The notes: a model not told the origin generated them from the sequence alone. Numbered from the stretch's first letter, positions 7,832 through 17,044 are shown. The stretch is 64,000 nt of DNA from Pseudarthrobacter sulfonivorans (GCF_014712225.1 NZ_JACXBW010000003.1:1-64000); one strand, 5' to 3'. A program made the numbers and translations.

Positions 7832-8598
7832 GTGGGCTTTTTGATTTGACGGGGCGGGTTGCCCTGGTGACGGGGTCGAGCCGGGGGATCGGCAACGCGC
7901 TGGCCCGGGCACTGGCCGATGCGGGTGCGACGGTGGTGTTGAACGGGGTCAATGCCGAGCGGTTGAAGGCGGCTGAGGTGGCGTTGGCTGCGGATTTCGG
8001 TCCGGGACGGGTGCACAGTGTCGCGTTTGATGTCACGAGTGATGCCGAGGCCGCCCGTGGGATTGCGTGGGTGGAGGAGCATGTGGGGCCTTTGCAGATC
8101 CTTGTGAATAACGCCGGGATCCAGCACCGGGTGCCGATGCTGGAGCTGGACGTCGCCGACTGGGAGCGGGTCATCAAAACGGACCTGACCAGCGCGTTCC
8201 TGGTGGGCCGGGAAGCGGCCCGGCACATGATCCCGCGGGGCAGGGGCAAGATCATTAACATCTGCTCGGTGCAGACGGACCTGGCCCGGCCCACGATCGC
8301 CCCGTATGTGGCGGCAAAAGGCGGGCTGCGGAACCTGACCCGGGCGATGACGGCCGAGTGGGCAGCCTCCGGGTTGCAGATCAACGGGATCGCCCCGGGC
8401 TACATCCACACGGAGATGACGCAGAACCTGGTGGACGATGAGCAGTTCAACTCCTGGATCCTGGGCCGGACCCCGGCGGCCCGGTGGGGGACCGTGCAGG
8501 ACCTGGCCGGCCCAGCGGTGTGGCTGGCCTCGGACGGGTCGGACTTCGTGAACGGGCAGACAATCTTTATCGACGGCGGAATGACGGTGGTGGTCTGA
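7828..8598 (+). CDS. SDR oxidoreductase, gluconate 5-dehydrogenase-like
   Basis: Classical short-chain dehydrogenase of 256 residues. Cofactor motif TGSSRGIG is at 15-22 and NNAG at 94-97; the catalytic triad is Ser147, Tyr160 and Lys164. The start FDLTGRVALVTGSSRGIG and the IQHRVPMLEL segment resemble IdnO/Gno enzymes that interconvert gluconate and 5-ketogluconate. Position directly before an L-idonate 5-dehydrogenase-like gene strengthens that reading, since the two steps are consecutive in L-idonate breakdown. It overlaps both neighbours (4 nt upstream, 1 nt downstream), so translation is probably coupled. Confidence 0.85.
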   Translation: MSGLFDLTGRVALVTGSSRGIGNALARALADAGATVVLNGVNAERLKAAEVALAADFGPGRVHSVAFDVTSDAEAARGIAWVEEHVGPLQILVNNAGIQHRVPMLELDVADWERVIKTDLTSAFLVGREAARHMIPRGRGKIINICSVQTDLARPTIAPYVAAKGGLRNLTRAMTAEWAASGLQINGIAPGYIHTEMTQNLVDDEQFNSWILGRTPAARWGTVQDLAGPAVWLASDGSDFVNGQTIFIDGGMTVVV

Positions 8599-9689
8599 TG
8601 GGCGGAAACGTGATGAGACAGGGTGTGGCTGACGAGGTGATGCTGCCGGTCTCTGGTCCGGCCGTGGTGGCCCACGGTAAGGGGGATTTGCGGATCGAGG
8701 ACGTGCCGCTGGCCGTACCTGGCCCGGATGAGGCTGTCGTCGAGGTTGCCTATGGCGGGATCTGCGGGTCGGACCTGCATTACTGGCTGCACGGTGCGGC
8801 GGGGGAATCGATCCTGAAGGCCCCCCTGGTGTTGGGCCATGAGATTTCCGGGACAGTGGTCCGGGCCGCTGCGGACGGCACCGGGCCCGCGGCGGGCACC
8901 CCGGTGGCGGTCCACCCCGCGACGCCCGGCCCGGGTGCCGGGGACATCAGGTATCCGGCGGACCGGCCCAACCTGTCCCCGGGCTGCACGTATTTGGGCA
9001 GCGCGGCCCGGTTTCCGCACACCGACGGGGCGTTCGCCCGGTACGTGAACCTGCCCGCCCGGATGCTGCGGGAACTCCCCAGGTCCCTGGACCTGCGCAC
9101 GGCCGCTTTGATCGAGCCCGCGTCGGTGGCCTGGCACGCGGTGGCCCGGGCCGGGGACGTGGCCGGCAAGACGGCTTTGGTGATCGGGTCCGGCCCGATC
9201 GGTGCCCTGGCCATCGCGGTCCTCAAACGTGCCGGGGCATCGCGGATCACCGCGGTGGACATGCACGCCAAACCGTTGGAGATCGCCGCGGCGGTCGGCG
9301 CGGACCAGGTCCTGCAGGCCGGTGACGCCGAGGGCATCGCGGCCGTGCAGGCCGACGTCGTGATCGAATCCTCGGGAAGCCACCACGGCCTGGCCTCAGC
9401 CATTCAGGGTGCGGCCCGCGGCGGGACCGTGGTCATGGTCGGGCTGCTGCCCACCGGACCGCAGCCGGTCCTCATCTCGCTGGCCATCACCCGGGAACTG
9501 AACCTGAAAGGCTCCTTCCGCTTCAACAACGAAATCGATGACGTCATCACCGCCCTCGCCGACGGCACGCTGCACATCGGCCCCGTCATCACCCACGAAT
9601 ACCCGCTCAGCCAGGGACTCGAAGCCTTCGCCACCGCCAAAAACTCCGCCGAATCCGGCAAAGTCCTCCTCAACTTCCGGCCCGAATAA
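8598..9689 (+). CDS. L-idonate 5-dehydrogenase-like zinc-type alcohol dehydrogenase
   Basis: Medium-chain dehydrogenase of 363 residues expected to oxidise L-idonate (or a similar polyol acid) to 5-ketogluconate. The catalytic zinc ligands Cys56 in GGICGSDLHYW and His81-Glu82 in LGHEISG are present, as is the nucleotide motif VIGSGPIGALA. The structural-zinc loop that normally has four cysteines is reduced to one Cys within HPATPGPGAGD...LSPGCTY, so this zinc is probably absent. The start ATG overlaps the preceding stop (TGATG). It is the last gene of the operon; the GntR gene on the opposite strand converges on it. Confidence 0.86.
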   Translation: MGGNVMRQGVADEVMLPVSGPAVVAHGKGDLRIEDVPLAVPGPDEAVVEVAYGGICGSDLHYWLHGAAGESILKAPLVLGHEISGTVVRAAADGTGPAAGTPVAVHPATPGPGAGDIRYPADRPNLSPGCTYLGSAARFPHTDGAFARYVNLPARMLRELPRSLDLRTAALIEPASVAWHAVARAGDVAGKTALVIGSGPIGALAIAVLKRAGASRITAVDMHAKPLEIAAAVGADQVLQAGDAEGIAAVQADVVIESSGSHHGLASAIQGAARGGTVVMVGLLPTGPQPVLISLAITRELNLKGSFRFNNEIDDVITALADGTLHIGPVITHEYPLSQGLEAFATAKNSAESGKVLLNFRPE

Positions 9690-9733
9690 AGCCCCGAAAA
9701 CGTCCCGGCGGGATGTCAGTGCCGGCAGACCAT

Positions 9734-10462
9734 TCAAGTCCGGCGGACCGGAATAAACACGCGGGGCTGATCAGTCCAGGTTCCCGAAAGCCTGGACGTG
9801 GTGCGGCGCATGATCTGTTCGGAGGCACTGCGGGCCGCCGCCGCATCGCCCGCTGCCACGGCCTCGGCCAGATCAACATGCCACTGCAGCGCGCCCTCAT
9901 GGGGGTGCTCCGGCATTAGGCCATGGACCGTGCGGCCGGTGAGGGTCTCGGCCACCTGGCCCATCAGGTTGGCGAACATTTCGTTGCCCGAGCCGGAAAG
10001 CAGTACCGAGTGAAAGGCGATGTCCAGCTCCAGGAACTTCTGCGCCTGCCCGTTGTGGCCGGCGTCGCGCATTGCGTGGGCAATGTCCACAAGTTCAGTA
10101 CGCAGCTGCGCCGGGGCGTTTTTCGCGGCGAGCTCTGCGGCTGCAGGCTCGACGGCGGACCGCAGTTCGATCAGCGACCGCAGCTGAGCGCCGCGGCCGT
10201 CGCTGGAGAGCCGCCAGCGGATCACCTGCGGATCAAAGGGATTCCAGCGGCTGGGCGGCAGGACGCGGATGCCCACGCGCTTAATGGTCTCCACGAGGCC
10301 CAGCGACTGCAGAACACGCACAGCTTCACGGACCACGGAACGGGAGACCTTCAGCTCTTCCTCCAACTGCTCGGCCAGCATAACGTGGCCAGTGGGGAGG
10401 TCTCCGGTGATGATGCGGGTGCCAACATTCTCAATGGCACGGTGGTGGAGGCTGGTCGACAT
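9734..10462 (-). CDS. GntR family regulator, FadR subfamily
   Basis: DNA-binding regulator of 242 residues. The N-terminal winged helix (about 8-70) includes LAEQLEEELKVSRSVVREAVRVL. The all-helical FadR-type effector domain (FCD) covers about 95-225 with conserved LIELRSAVEPAAAELAA, the metal-ligand-like DIAFHSVLL and a late WHVDLAEAVAAGD. Members of this group often respond to gluconate or other sugar acids. It is divergent from gnd (6-phosphogluconate dehydrogenase) and converges on the idonate operon, so gnd is the most likely target. The ATG at 10462 is chosen because the longer frame adds 18 residues with no family similarity. Confidence 0.88.
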   Translation of the reverse strand: MSTSLHHRAIENVGTRIITGDLPTGHVMLAEQLEEELKVSRSVVREAVRVLQSLGLVETIKRVGIRVLPPSRWNPFDPQVIRWRLSSDGRGAQLRSLIELRSAVEPAAAELAAKNAPAQLRTELVDIAHAMRDAGHNGQAQKFLELDIAFHSVLLSGSGNEMFANLMGQVAETLTGRTVHGLMPEHPHEGALQWHVDLAEAVAAGDAAAARSASEQIMRRTTSRLSGTWTDQPRVFIPVRRT

Positions 10463-10636
10463 GGTGTCAAGCCTAGACGCGGATTGACCTGCGGGGTTCC
10501 ACAAGGCGGGCGCCACTTCCCCTCAGCGTCTGGAATATATATGCTTTAATCGGATCCATCGGTTCGTGAGCGTGTGCTTCGCAGCAAACGCGGAGCCCTC
10601 TGCACGTCCATTGCACACAATGAATTGGAGTTTTTG

Positions 10637-12073
10637 ATGTCAGCACACATCGGTGTCACCGGCCTTGCGGTGATGGGAGCCAACCTGGCCCGCAACCTGG
10701 CCCGCAACGGTTTTACGGTTGCCCTGCACAACAGGTCCGTGGAAAAGACCGACGCACTGCTCGAAAAGCACGGCACGGACGGCGACTTCATCCGCACCGA
10801 AACGCTGCAGGAGCTGGTCGACTCCCTGGAGAAGCCCCGCCGCGTCCTGATCATGGTCAAGGCTGGCAAGCCGGTGGACTCCGTCATCGAGCAGCTTGAA
10901 CCGCTGCTGGAAGCCGGCGACATCATCATCGACGCCGGCAACTCGCACTACGAGGACACCCGCCGCCGCGAAGCCGCACTGGCCAAAAAGGACCTCCACT
11001 TCGTGGGCGTCGGCGTTTCCGGTGGCGAAGAAGGTGCCCTGAACGGCCCCTCCATCATGCCCGGTGGCTCGAAGGAGTCCTATAAGGCCCTCGGCCCGCT
11101 GCTCGAGAAGATCTCCGCCAAGGTGGACGGCGAGCCCTGCTGCGCCTGGATCGGTACCGACGGCGCCGGCCACTTCGTCAAGATGGTCCACAACGGCATC
11201 GAATACGCCGACATGCAGGTCATCGGCGAAGCCTTCGACCTCCTCCGTTCCGGTGCCGGTATCGAGCCCGCCGAGCAGGCCAAGATTTTCACCGAATGGA
11301 ACAAGGGCGACCTGTCCTCCTTCCTGATCGAAATCTCCGCCGAGGTCCTCGGCCACGTAGACGCCAAGACCGGCAAGCCGTTCGTTGACGTCGTCGTTGA
11401 CGCCGCCGGCCAGAAGGGCACGGGCCGCTGGACGGTCATCTCCGCCCTCGAACTCGGGTCCCCGGTTTCCGGCATCGCCGAGTCCGTCTTCGCGCGTGCG
11501 CTGTCTTCCCAGGCCGAGCAGCGCAAGCTGGGCCAGGAACTGCTGGCCGGCGGGGAAGCCGCCGTCGAAATCCCGGAAACCTTTGTTGAGGACGTCCGCC
11601 AGGCACTGTACGCCTCCAAGCTTGTTTCCTACGCACAGGGCCTGGACATGCTGACCTCCTCCGCCAAGGAATACGGCTGGGATCTCAAGCTGGACGAAAT
11701 CGCCTCCCTGTGGCGGGCCGGCTGCATCATCCGCGCCGAGCTGCTCAAGGACATCACCAAGGCCTACGCCGCTGAAGAGAAGCCCGCAAACCTGCTCTTC
11801 GCTCCGGCCTTCACCCAGGCCATTGCGGAAGCGCTGCCGGCCTGGCGCCGAGTGGTGGCCACGGCTGTCCAGCTGGGCATCCCGGTGCCGGTGTTCTCCT
11901 CCTCGCTCGCGTACTACGATGGCCTGCGCCGCAAGCGCGTGGCGGCGGCCCTGATCCAGGGCCAGCGCGACCTCTTCGGTGCCCACACCTACGGCCGCGT
12001 CGACTCCGACGGCACGTTCCACACCCTCTGGGGCGAGGACAAGTCTGAAATCGAAGCAGTGGACACGCACTAA
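10637..12073 (+). CDS. gnd: NADP-dependent 6-phosphogluconate dehydrogenase, decarboxylating
   Basis: Pentose phosphate pathway enzyme of 478 residues that converts 6-phosphogluconate to ribulose 5-phosphate, CO2 and NADPH. The N-terminal cofactor site is GLAVMGANLARN; VSGGEEGA (about 127-134) contacts substrate; the catalytic residues are Lys182 (GHFVKMVHNG) and Glu189 (IEY). Full length for the dimeric long form. The ATG at 10637 follows TTGGAG by 6 nt. It lies divergent from the FadR-type regulator and could be the exit point of gluconate metabolism, although no gluconate kinase gene is in the window. Confidence 0.97.
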   Translation: MSAHIGVTGLAVMGANLARNLARNGFTVALHNRSVEKTDALLEKHGTDGDFIRTETLQELVDSLEKPRRVLIMVKAGKPVDSVIEQLEPLLEAGDIIIDAGNSHYEDTRRREAALAKKDLHFVGVGVSGGEEGALNGPSIMPGGSKESYKALGPLLEKISAKVDGEPCCAWIGTDGAGHFVKMVHNGIEYADMQVIGEAFDLLRSGAGIEPAEQAKIFTEWNKGDLSSFLIEISAEVLGHVDAKTGKPFVDVVVDAAGQKGTGRWTVISALELGSPVSGIAESVFARALSSQAEQRKLGQELLAGGEAAVEIPETFVEDVRQALYASKLVSYAQGLDMLTSSAKEYGWDLKLDEIASLWRAGCIIRAELLKDITKAYAAEEKPANLLFAPAFTQAIAEALPAWRRVVATAVQLGIPVPVFSSSLAYYDGLRRKRVAAALIQGQRDLFGAHTYGRVDSDGTFHTLWGEDKSEIEAVDTH

Positions 12074-12185
12074 CCCGCCACCTACTGCATCACCCTGCGG
12101 CCGGCACTTCCGAGGATATTCTGGGAGCTGCCGGCCGTTGGTGTTTTCCGGCAAGCGCGGTGTCCGTCCAGCCAAGGAGTCCCAG

Positions 12186-13043
12186 GTGCCCAAGCCAGTC
12201 GCATTCATCACGGGAGCGTCCACCGGAATTGGGTTCGAGGCGGCCAAAGCACTCAGCGGCCACGGCTTCCTGGTGTATGCGGGAGCCCGCCGGATCGCCA
12301 GGATGGAGCCGCTGGCAGCGCTCGGCATCCAGGTCCTGGCACTGGACGTGACGGACGAGGACTCGATGAGTGCCGCCGTCGGACGCGTCCTGGCGGAGCG
12401 GGGACGCATAGATGTCCTGGTCAACAACGCCGGCTACGGGTCGTTCGGGGCGCTGGAAGAAGTGGACCTGGCCGAAGGCCGGCGCCAGTTTGACGTGAAT
12501 GTCTTCGGGCTGGCCAGGATGACGCAGCTGGTCCTGCCTGCCATGCGGCAGGCGGGCCGGGGGAGGATCATCAACATTTCGTCCATCGGCGGAAAATTCT
12601 ATGAGCCGCTTGGGGCCTGGTACCACGCCTCGAAGTTCGCCGTGGAGGGCCTCAGTGACTCGCTGCGGCTGGAGCTGAAGCCGCACGGAATCAGTGTGTC
12701 GATCATTGAGCCCGCCAGCACCATCTCCGAGTGGGGACATGTCGCCGCCCAGGGGCTGCGTGAGACCAGCGGCACGGGACCGTACGCGTCCCAGGCGCAG
12801 CTGATGGCGGGCGCCCTGGGGTCCACGGACCGGGCCGAAACCTCGACCCAGCCCGGGGTTATCGCCGCTGCGGTGCTGCACGCGGCCTCCTCGGCACGGC
12901 CCCGGAGCCGATACCCGGTTGGCAACGGGGCGCGTGCCATCCTGACGCTGAGGCGGCTACTGCCCGACCGGCTTTTCGACCCCCTGGTGATGCTGGTGCT
13001 CAAGCGGGTGGCCGGAGGGACAGCAGCCGGAGGTCGGAATTAG
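12186..13043 (+). CDS. SDR family oxidoreductase
   Basis: Short-chain dehydrogenase of 285 residues. The cofactor motif TGASTGIG is at 9-16 and NNAG near 80-83; the active site is Ser132/133, Tyr146 and Lys150 (YHASKFA). The long C-terminal part with LRLELKPHGISVSIIEPA and the terminal hydrophobic region resemble classical SDRs with 17-beta-hydroxysteroid or retinol dehydrogenase-like folds. The substrate is unknown. The GTG start at 12186 is supported by AAGGAG at 12174-12179. It follows gnd after 112 nt and converges on cysE only 3 nt from its end. Confidence 0.85.
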   Translation: MPKPVAFITGASTGIGFEAAKALSGHGFLVYAGARRIARMEPLAALGIQVLALDVTDEDSMSAAVGRVLAERGRIDVLVNNAGYGSFGALEEVDLAEGRRQFDVNVFGLARMTQLVLPAMRQAGRGRIINISSIGGKFYEPLGAWYHASKFAVEGLSDSLRLELKPHGISVSIIEPASTISEWGHVAAQGLRETSGTGPYASQAQLMAGALGSTDRAETSTQPGVIAAAVLHAASSARPRSRYPVGNGARAILTLRRLLPDRLFDPLVMLVLKRVAGGTAAGGRN

Positions 13044-13046
13044 GCG

Positions 13047-13631
13047 TCAGATCCGGTATTCGATGTCGTACTCGGCGGGGTCCACGGCGGGTTTGGTTTC
13101 GCGCTGCGCGTCCCGGTGACGCCACTTGGCGGGGACTCCGGTGACGATCGATTCAGGCGGCGCGTCCTTGACCACCACGGCGTTGGCCCCTACCGCGCTG
13201 TCCCGGCCGATGGTGATGGGCCCCAGGATTTTGGCGCCGGCGCCAATGGTGACGCGGTCCTCAATGGTGGGGTGACGCTTGACCTTGGCCAGCGACCGTC
13301 CACCGAGCGTCACACCGTGGTAAATCATCACGTCTTCGCCAATCTCCGCGGTCTCCCCGATAACCACGCCCATGCCATGGTCGATGAAGAAACGGCGGCC
13401 GATTGTGGCGCCCGGATGGATCTCAATTCCGGTCAGGAAACGGCCCAGCTGGGATACCAGCCGCGCGGGGAAACGCAGCCCCGGGACCTGCCACAGGCGG
13501 TGCGTCAGCCGGTGGATCCAGATGGCATGGAGCCCTGAATAGGCGAAAAAGTTCTCAAAAGAACCTCGAGCCGCCGGGTCGTGGGACCGGGCGGCGTCGA
13601 GGTCTTCCTTCAGTCTTGCGAAAAAGCCCAC
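13047..13631 (-). CDS. cysE: Serine O-acetyltransferase
   Basis: First enzyme of cysteine synthesis (194 residues), making O-acetylserine from serine and acetyl-CoA. An N-terminal helical domain ([20 protein letters not shown]) precedes a left-handed beta helix of hexapeptide repeats, including [22 protein letters not shown] and HGVTLGG. It is the short EpsC-type form. It lies 39 nt downstream of cysK on the same strand, so the two probably form one operon and could assemble into the cysteine synthase complex; however the C-terminus ends EYDIEYRI, whose terminal Ile is the residue that usually inserts into CysK. Confidence 0.95.
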   Translation of the reverse strand: MGFFARLKEDLDAARSHDPAARGSFENFFAYSGLHAIWIHRLTHRLWQVPGLRFPARLVSQLGRFLTGIEIHPGATIGRRFFIDHGMGVVIGETAEIGEDVMIYHGVTLGGRSLAKVKRHPTIEDRVTIGAGAKILGPITIGRDSAVGANAVVVKDAPPESIVTGVPAKWRHRDAQRETKPAVDPAEYDIEYRI

Positions 13632-13670
13632 AAAGTTCTTTCTACAGGAAACGGGGCGACAACGGCTGGA

Positions 13671-14606
13671 TCAGCCGCGGATGTCGTCATAGAGCACGGT
13701 GGAGATGTAACGCTCGCCGAAGTCGCACACAACTGCGACGATCAGCTTGCCGGCGTTCTCCGGGCGCTTGGCAAGTTCCAGTGCGCCCCAGACGATGGCG
13801 CCCGAGGAGATGCCGCCGAGGATGCCTTCCTTGATGCCGAGATCGCGTGCCACCCGCACGGAATCTTCGAGAGTGGCGTCCAGGACCTCATCGTAGACGT
13901 TGGTGTCCAGCAGTTCCGGGATGAAGTTGGCGCCCAGGCCCTGGATCTTGTGCGGGCCCGGGGCGCCGCCGTTGAGGATGGCGGAATCCTTCGGTTCCAC
14001 GGCCACGATCTGGACCCCGGGCTTGCGCTCCTTCAGGACCTGGCCGACGCCGGTGATGGTTCCGCCGGTGCCGATGCCGGAGACGAAGATGTCTACCTTG
14101 CCGTCGGTGTCGGACCAGATTTCCTCAGCCGTGGTTTCGCGGTGGATCTGGGGGTTTGCCTCGTTGGCGAACTGCTGCGCCCAGATGGCGTTCTCGGTGT
14201 TGGCCACGATTTCCTGGGCCTTCTCCACGGCGCCGCGCATGCCCTCGGAACCGGGGGTCAGCACAATCTCGGCACCGAACGCACGGAGCATCACGCGACG
14301 CTCGGTGGACATGGTTTCGGGCATGGTCAGGATGACCTTGTAGCCGCGGGCTGCGCCCACCATGGCGAGGGCGATGCCCGTGTTGCCTGATGTGCCTTCA
14401 ACAATGGTGCCGCCGGGCTTGAGGGCGCCTGACTTCTCAGCGGCGTCCACGATTGCCACACCGATGCGGTCCTTGACGCTGTTGGCCGGGTTGTAGAACT
14501 CGAGCTTGACCGCCACAGTGGCGTCCAGGCCTTCGCTCAGCCGGTTCAGTCGGACCAGCGGGGTGCCGCCGACCAGCTGCGTTACATCGTCATAGATCCG
14601 TGCCAT
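13671..14606 (-). CDS. cysK: Cysteine synthase A (O-acetylserine sulfhydrylase)
   Basis: PLP-dependent enzyme of 311 residues that makes cysteine from O-acetylserine and sulfide. The PLP lysine is in NPANSVKDR (about residue 45), the substrate loop is EGTSGNTG, and the phosphate-binding loop is [11 protein letters not shown] chose the ATG at 14606 (MARIYDDV, the usual family start), with AGG 9 nt upstream; another ATG lies two codons earlier at 14612. It is the first gene of the cysK-cysE unit. Confidence 0.96.
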   Translation of the reverse strand: MARIYDDVTQLVGGTPLVRLNRLSEGLDATVAVKLEFYNPANSVKDRIGVAIVDAAEKSGALKPGGTIVEGTSGNTGIALAMVGAARGYKVILTMPETMSTERRVMLRAFGAEIVLTPGSEGMRGAVEKAQEIVANTENAIWAQQFANEANPQIHRETTAEEIWSDTDGKVDIFVSGIGTGGTITGVGQVLKERKPGVQIVAVEPKDSAILNGGAPGPHKIQGLGANFIPELLDTNVYDEVLDATLEDSVRVARDLGIKEGILGGISSGAIVWGALELAKRPENAGKLIVAVVCDFGERYISTVLYDDIRG

Positions 14607-14671
14607 GTACATACGCCTATCTCAAGAAGGATGAATACTGAGGTCAGCCTAACGACGGCCTGCGGCCGCTG

Positions 14672-15196
14672 CTAAGCATTAAGCCATGCAGAGTAATATT
14701 TGCGGGCCTTCGCCAGCTTGGGGTTGATGATCACCTGGCAGTAGCCCTGCTCCGGGTACTTTGCGTAGTAGTCCTGGTGGAAGTCCTCAGCGACATGGAA
14801 GCGCGGGAGCCGGCTGACTTCGGTGACGATCTGGTGGGACCACAGCGCCTGGTTACGGTCAATGGCTTCCTCGAAGAGAATCTTTTCCTCGGTGGTTTCA
14901 TAGAACATCGACGACCGGTATTGCGTACCTACGTCATAGCCCTGGCGGTTGAGCGTGGTGGGATCGTGCAGTGCGAAGAACATGTCCAGGATGATTTCCG
15001 GCGGAATGACGGCCTCATCGAAGGTCACTGCCACAACCTCGGCATGGCCTGTGGTTCCGCTGCACACCGAGTAATAGTCAGGCTGCGGATCGTGGCCACC
15101 GGTATACCCCGAGACCACTGATGTGACGCCCTTGGTTTTTTGGTAGACAGCGTCCAGGCACCAGAAGCAGCCTCCGCCAAGAACAAAAGTTTTCAT
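14672..15196 (-). CDS. msrA: Peptide-methionine (S)-S-oxide reductase
   Basis: Repair enzyme of 174 residues that reduces methionine S-sulfoxide in proteins. The signature GGGCFWC lies at 7-13, with catalytic Cys10 followed by Cys13; another Cys near EQGYCQVI may serve in recycling. The downstream SGYTGGHDPQPDYYSVCSGTTGHAE segment is typical. Full length for the short MsrA form, with no fused MsrB domain. It lies 65 nt upstream of cysK on the same strand, so sulfur amino acid synthesis and repair genes are grouped. Confidence 0.96.
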   Translation of the reverse strand: MKTFVLGGGCFWCLDAVYQKTKGVTSVVSGYTGGHDPQPDYYSVCSGTTGHAEVVAVTFDEAVIPPEIILDMFFALHDPTTLNRQGYDVGTQYRSSMFYETTEEKILFEEAIDRNQALWSHQIVTEVSRLPRFHVAEDFHQDYYAKYPEQGYCQVIINPKLAKARKYYSAWLNA

Positions 15197-15295
15197 GACC
15201 TCTTCAATGGTTGAGAGTCCCGGATGATTCCCTGACTACCCTACGAGGCTGTGGCACGTGCGGGCCAAACGGCGTGATGGGGTAAAACTGAGTCT

Positions 15296-16219
15296 ATGGA
15301 ATCTGCAGACACCGGCGTTACAGATGCGGTCGGGGACGGCACCGGCTCCGGGGACAACACTGAGGCGGAAGTCCCGGCTGCCCCCACCCTGGGCCAGGTC
15401 CTGCTCGCCGTCGAGGAACTCTGGCCCGAGTCCCTGGCCGAAAACTGGGATGAAGTGGGTCTGGTGGCAGGCCACCCGTCCGCATCCGTGACCCGGGTGA
15501 TGTTCGCAGTGGACCCCACGCTGGCGGTAATAGACGAGGCCGTGGAATGGGGTGCCGAGCTGCTGATTACGCACCATCCCTTGCTGCTTAAGGGGGTCAC
15601 GTCGGTGGCTGCCACCACCGCCAAGGGTCAGGCAATCCACCGGCTCATCGAGTCAGGTACGGCGTTACTGACCGTCCACACCAACGGCGATTCCGCGGTC
15701 GGTGGCGTTTCTGATGTCCTGGCCGATGCGCTGGGACTGGAGGATGTTGCGCCGCTGACGGTCGCCGCGAACGGGCTCCCTGAAGAAGGCATTGGCCGCG
15801 TGGGCGATCTCGCCGAGGTCATGAGCCTGGGCGACTTCGCCGCGCGCGTTTTCGGCATCCTGCCGTCCGTAGCCGGGGGAGTCCGCGTTGCCGGCGACAA
15901 GGACGGCCTGGTACGGCGCATTGCGGTTTGCGGTGGCGCCGGAGACTCGCTGTTCGACGAAGTGCGGGCCAGCAGTGCCGATGTGTACGTCACCGCCGAC
16001 CTCCGGCACCATCCCGCGTCCGAAGCGCGGGAGTCCGCGGCAAACGGCAGGCCTTATCTCATTGACGTGTCACATTTCGCCAGCGAATGGCTCTGGCTGC
16101 CGGCGGCCGCCTCGGCACTGGGCAACGTGCTCGCTGACCAGGGCCACGACGTGGAGATCCGCGTCAGCAACACCAACAGCGACCCGTGGGACTTCATTCT
16201 GACTCCCGGCGGGCGCTAG
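15296..16219 (+). CDS. Nif3-like dinuclear metal centre protein
   Basis: Protein of 307 residues of the Nif3/YbgI family (annotated by some as GTP cyclohydrolase 1 type 2), which forms hexamers binding two metal ions. Characteristic pieces are LAENWDEVGLVAGHP near residue 55, the metal-ligand HHPLLLKG near 100, VHTNGDSA near 122, and the C-terminal YVTADLRHH and DVSHFASEW with ligands His and Glu. The first 25 residues are low-complexity and poorly conserved, so the start could be later. It is followed by the coiled-coil gene that commonly accompanies it in actinobacteria. Confidence 0.9.
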   Translation: MESADTGVTDAVGDGTGSGDNTEAEVPAAPTLGQVLLAVEELWPESLAENWDEVGLVAGHPSASVTRVMFAVDPTLAVIDEAVEWGAELLITHHPLLLKGVTSVAATTAKGQAIHRLIESGTALLTVHTNGDSAVGGVSDVLADALGLEDVAPLTVAANGLPEEGIGRVGDLAEVMSLGDFAARVFGILPSVAGGVRVAGDKDGLVRRIAVCGGAGDSLFDEVRASSADVYVTADLRHHPASEARESAANGRPYLIDVSHFASEWLWLPAAASALGNVLADQGHDVEIRVSNTNSDPWDFILTPGGR

Positions 16220-16281
16220 AGTCTAGGGAGCGCCGATCGGGTGCCCGGTTCCGGCCGGCAGGAATTAAGCGGAGGTAGCAG

Positions 16282-17037
16282 TTGGCTAAGGCAGCACCGG
16301 CGGAACAGTTGAAGTTGCTCGAACTGCAGGGGCTGGACGCAAAGCTCAAATCGCTGTCGAACCGCCGCCGCACCCTCAACGCTGATCCGCGGATCACCGA
16401 CCTCCAGGCTGCACTCTCGGTCGCCAACGGTGAACTGGGCGGCGCCAAGGTGGCTGTCCACGACGCCGAGGCCGAGCTGAAGCGGGCGGAGGCCGACGTC
16501 GAGCAGGTCGCCAACCGGATAGAACGGGACGAGGCCCGGCTCAACAGCGGAACGGGGCTGTCGAAGGACCTCGTGGCGCTGCAGAAGGACATCGCGTCGC
16601 TCAACAAGCGCCGCTCAGACCTTGAGGACGTGGAGCTCGAAGTGTTGGAACGCCTCGACTCCCTTCGGGCCCGGCAGGCCGCCCAGCAGCAGATTGTTGA
16701 CAACATCCAGGGCTCTTTTAGCGGCATTCGTGCGGAACTCGATGCAGCGCTGGCTGAAGTGGATGCTGAAGAGAACGTTGTTCGGGGCCAGCGGGACGAA
16801 TTCGCCGCCGGCCTCGACGCCGGGATGCTGGCACTTTATGAAAAGACCCTCGCCAGGCGCGGCGTGGGCGCAGCCCGGCTTTTCCACGGCACGTCTGAGG
16901 CGTCGGGGATGAAGCTCAGCCCCGGCGACCTCGCCGAAATCAAGGCCGCCGCCGAGGACGACATTGTGTTCTGCCCGGACTCCGGCGCCATCCTGGTGCG
17001 TTCTGCCGAGTGGAACACGGCTGCCCCAACTGCCTAG
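16282..17037 (+). CDS. CT398-like coiled-coil protein with degenerate C-terminal zinc ribbon
   Basis: Protein of 251 residues, mostly a long antiparallel coiled coil (about 10-175) rich in heptads such as LDAKLKSLSNRRRTL. Relatives end in a C4 zinc ribbon with two CxxC knuckles. Here only one cysteine remains (Cys231, FCPDSGAILVRS), and the first knuckle reads ASGMKLS, so zinc binding is probably lost. It starts with TTG behind a good GGAGGT (16271-16276). It follows the Nif3 gene in the same direction. Function is unknown; a structural or nucleic-acid role has been suggested for the family. Confidence 0.82.
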   Translation: MAKAAPAEQLKLLELQGLDAKLKSLSNRRRTLNADPRITDLQAALSVANGELGGAKVAVHDAEAELKRAEADVEQVANRIERDEARLNSGTGLSKDLVALQKDIASLNKRRSDLEDVELEVLERLDSLRARQAAQQQIVDNIQGSFSGIRAELDAALAEVDAEENVVRGQRDEFAAGLDAGMLALYEKTLARRGVGAARLFHGTSEASGMKLSPGDLAEIKAAAEDDIVFCPDSGAILVRSAEWNTAAPTA

Positions 17038-17044
17038 CAACCCG

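Noticed and set aside
10463..10636. GntR operator between the FadR-type regulator and gnd
   Set aside because: I could not find a clear TNGTNNNACNA-like palindrome; GGATCC at 10552 is too short to count.
10640..12427. 595-residue minus-strand open frame across gnd
   Set aside because: It mirrors the codon-position bias of gnd and has no recognised domain; gnd itself is complete on the other strand.
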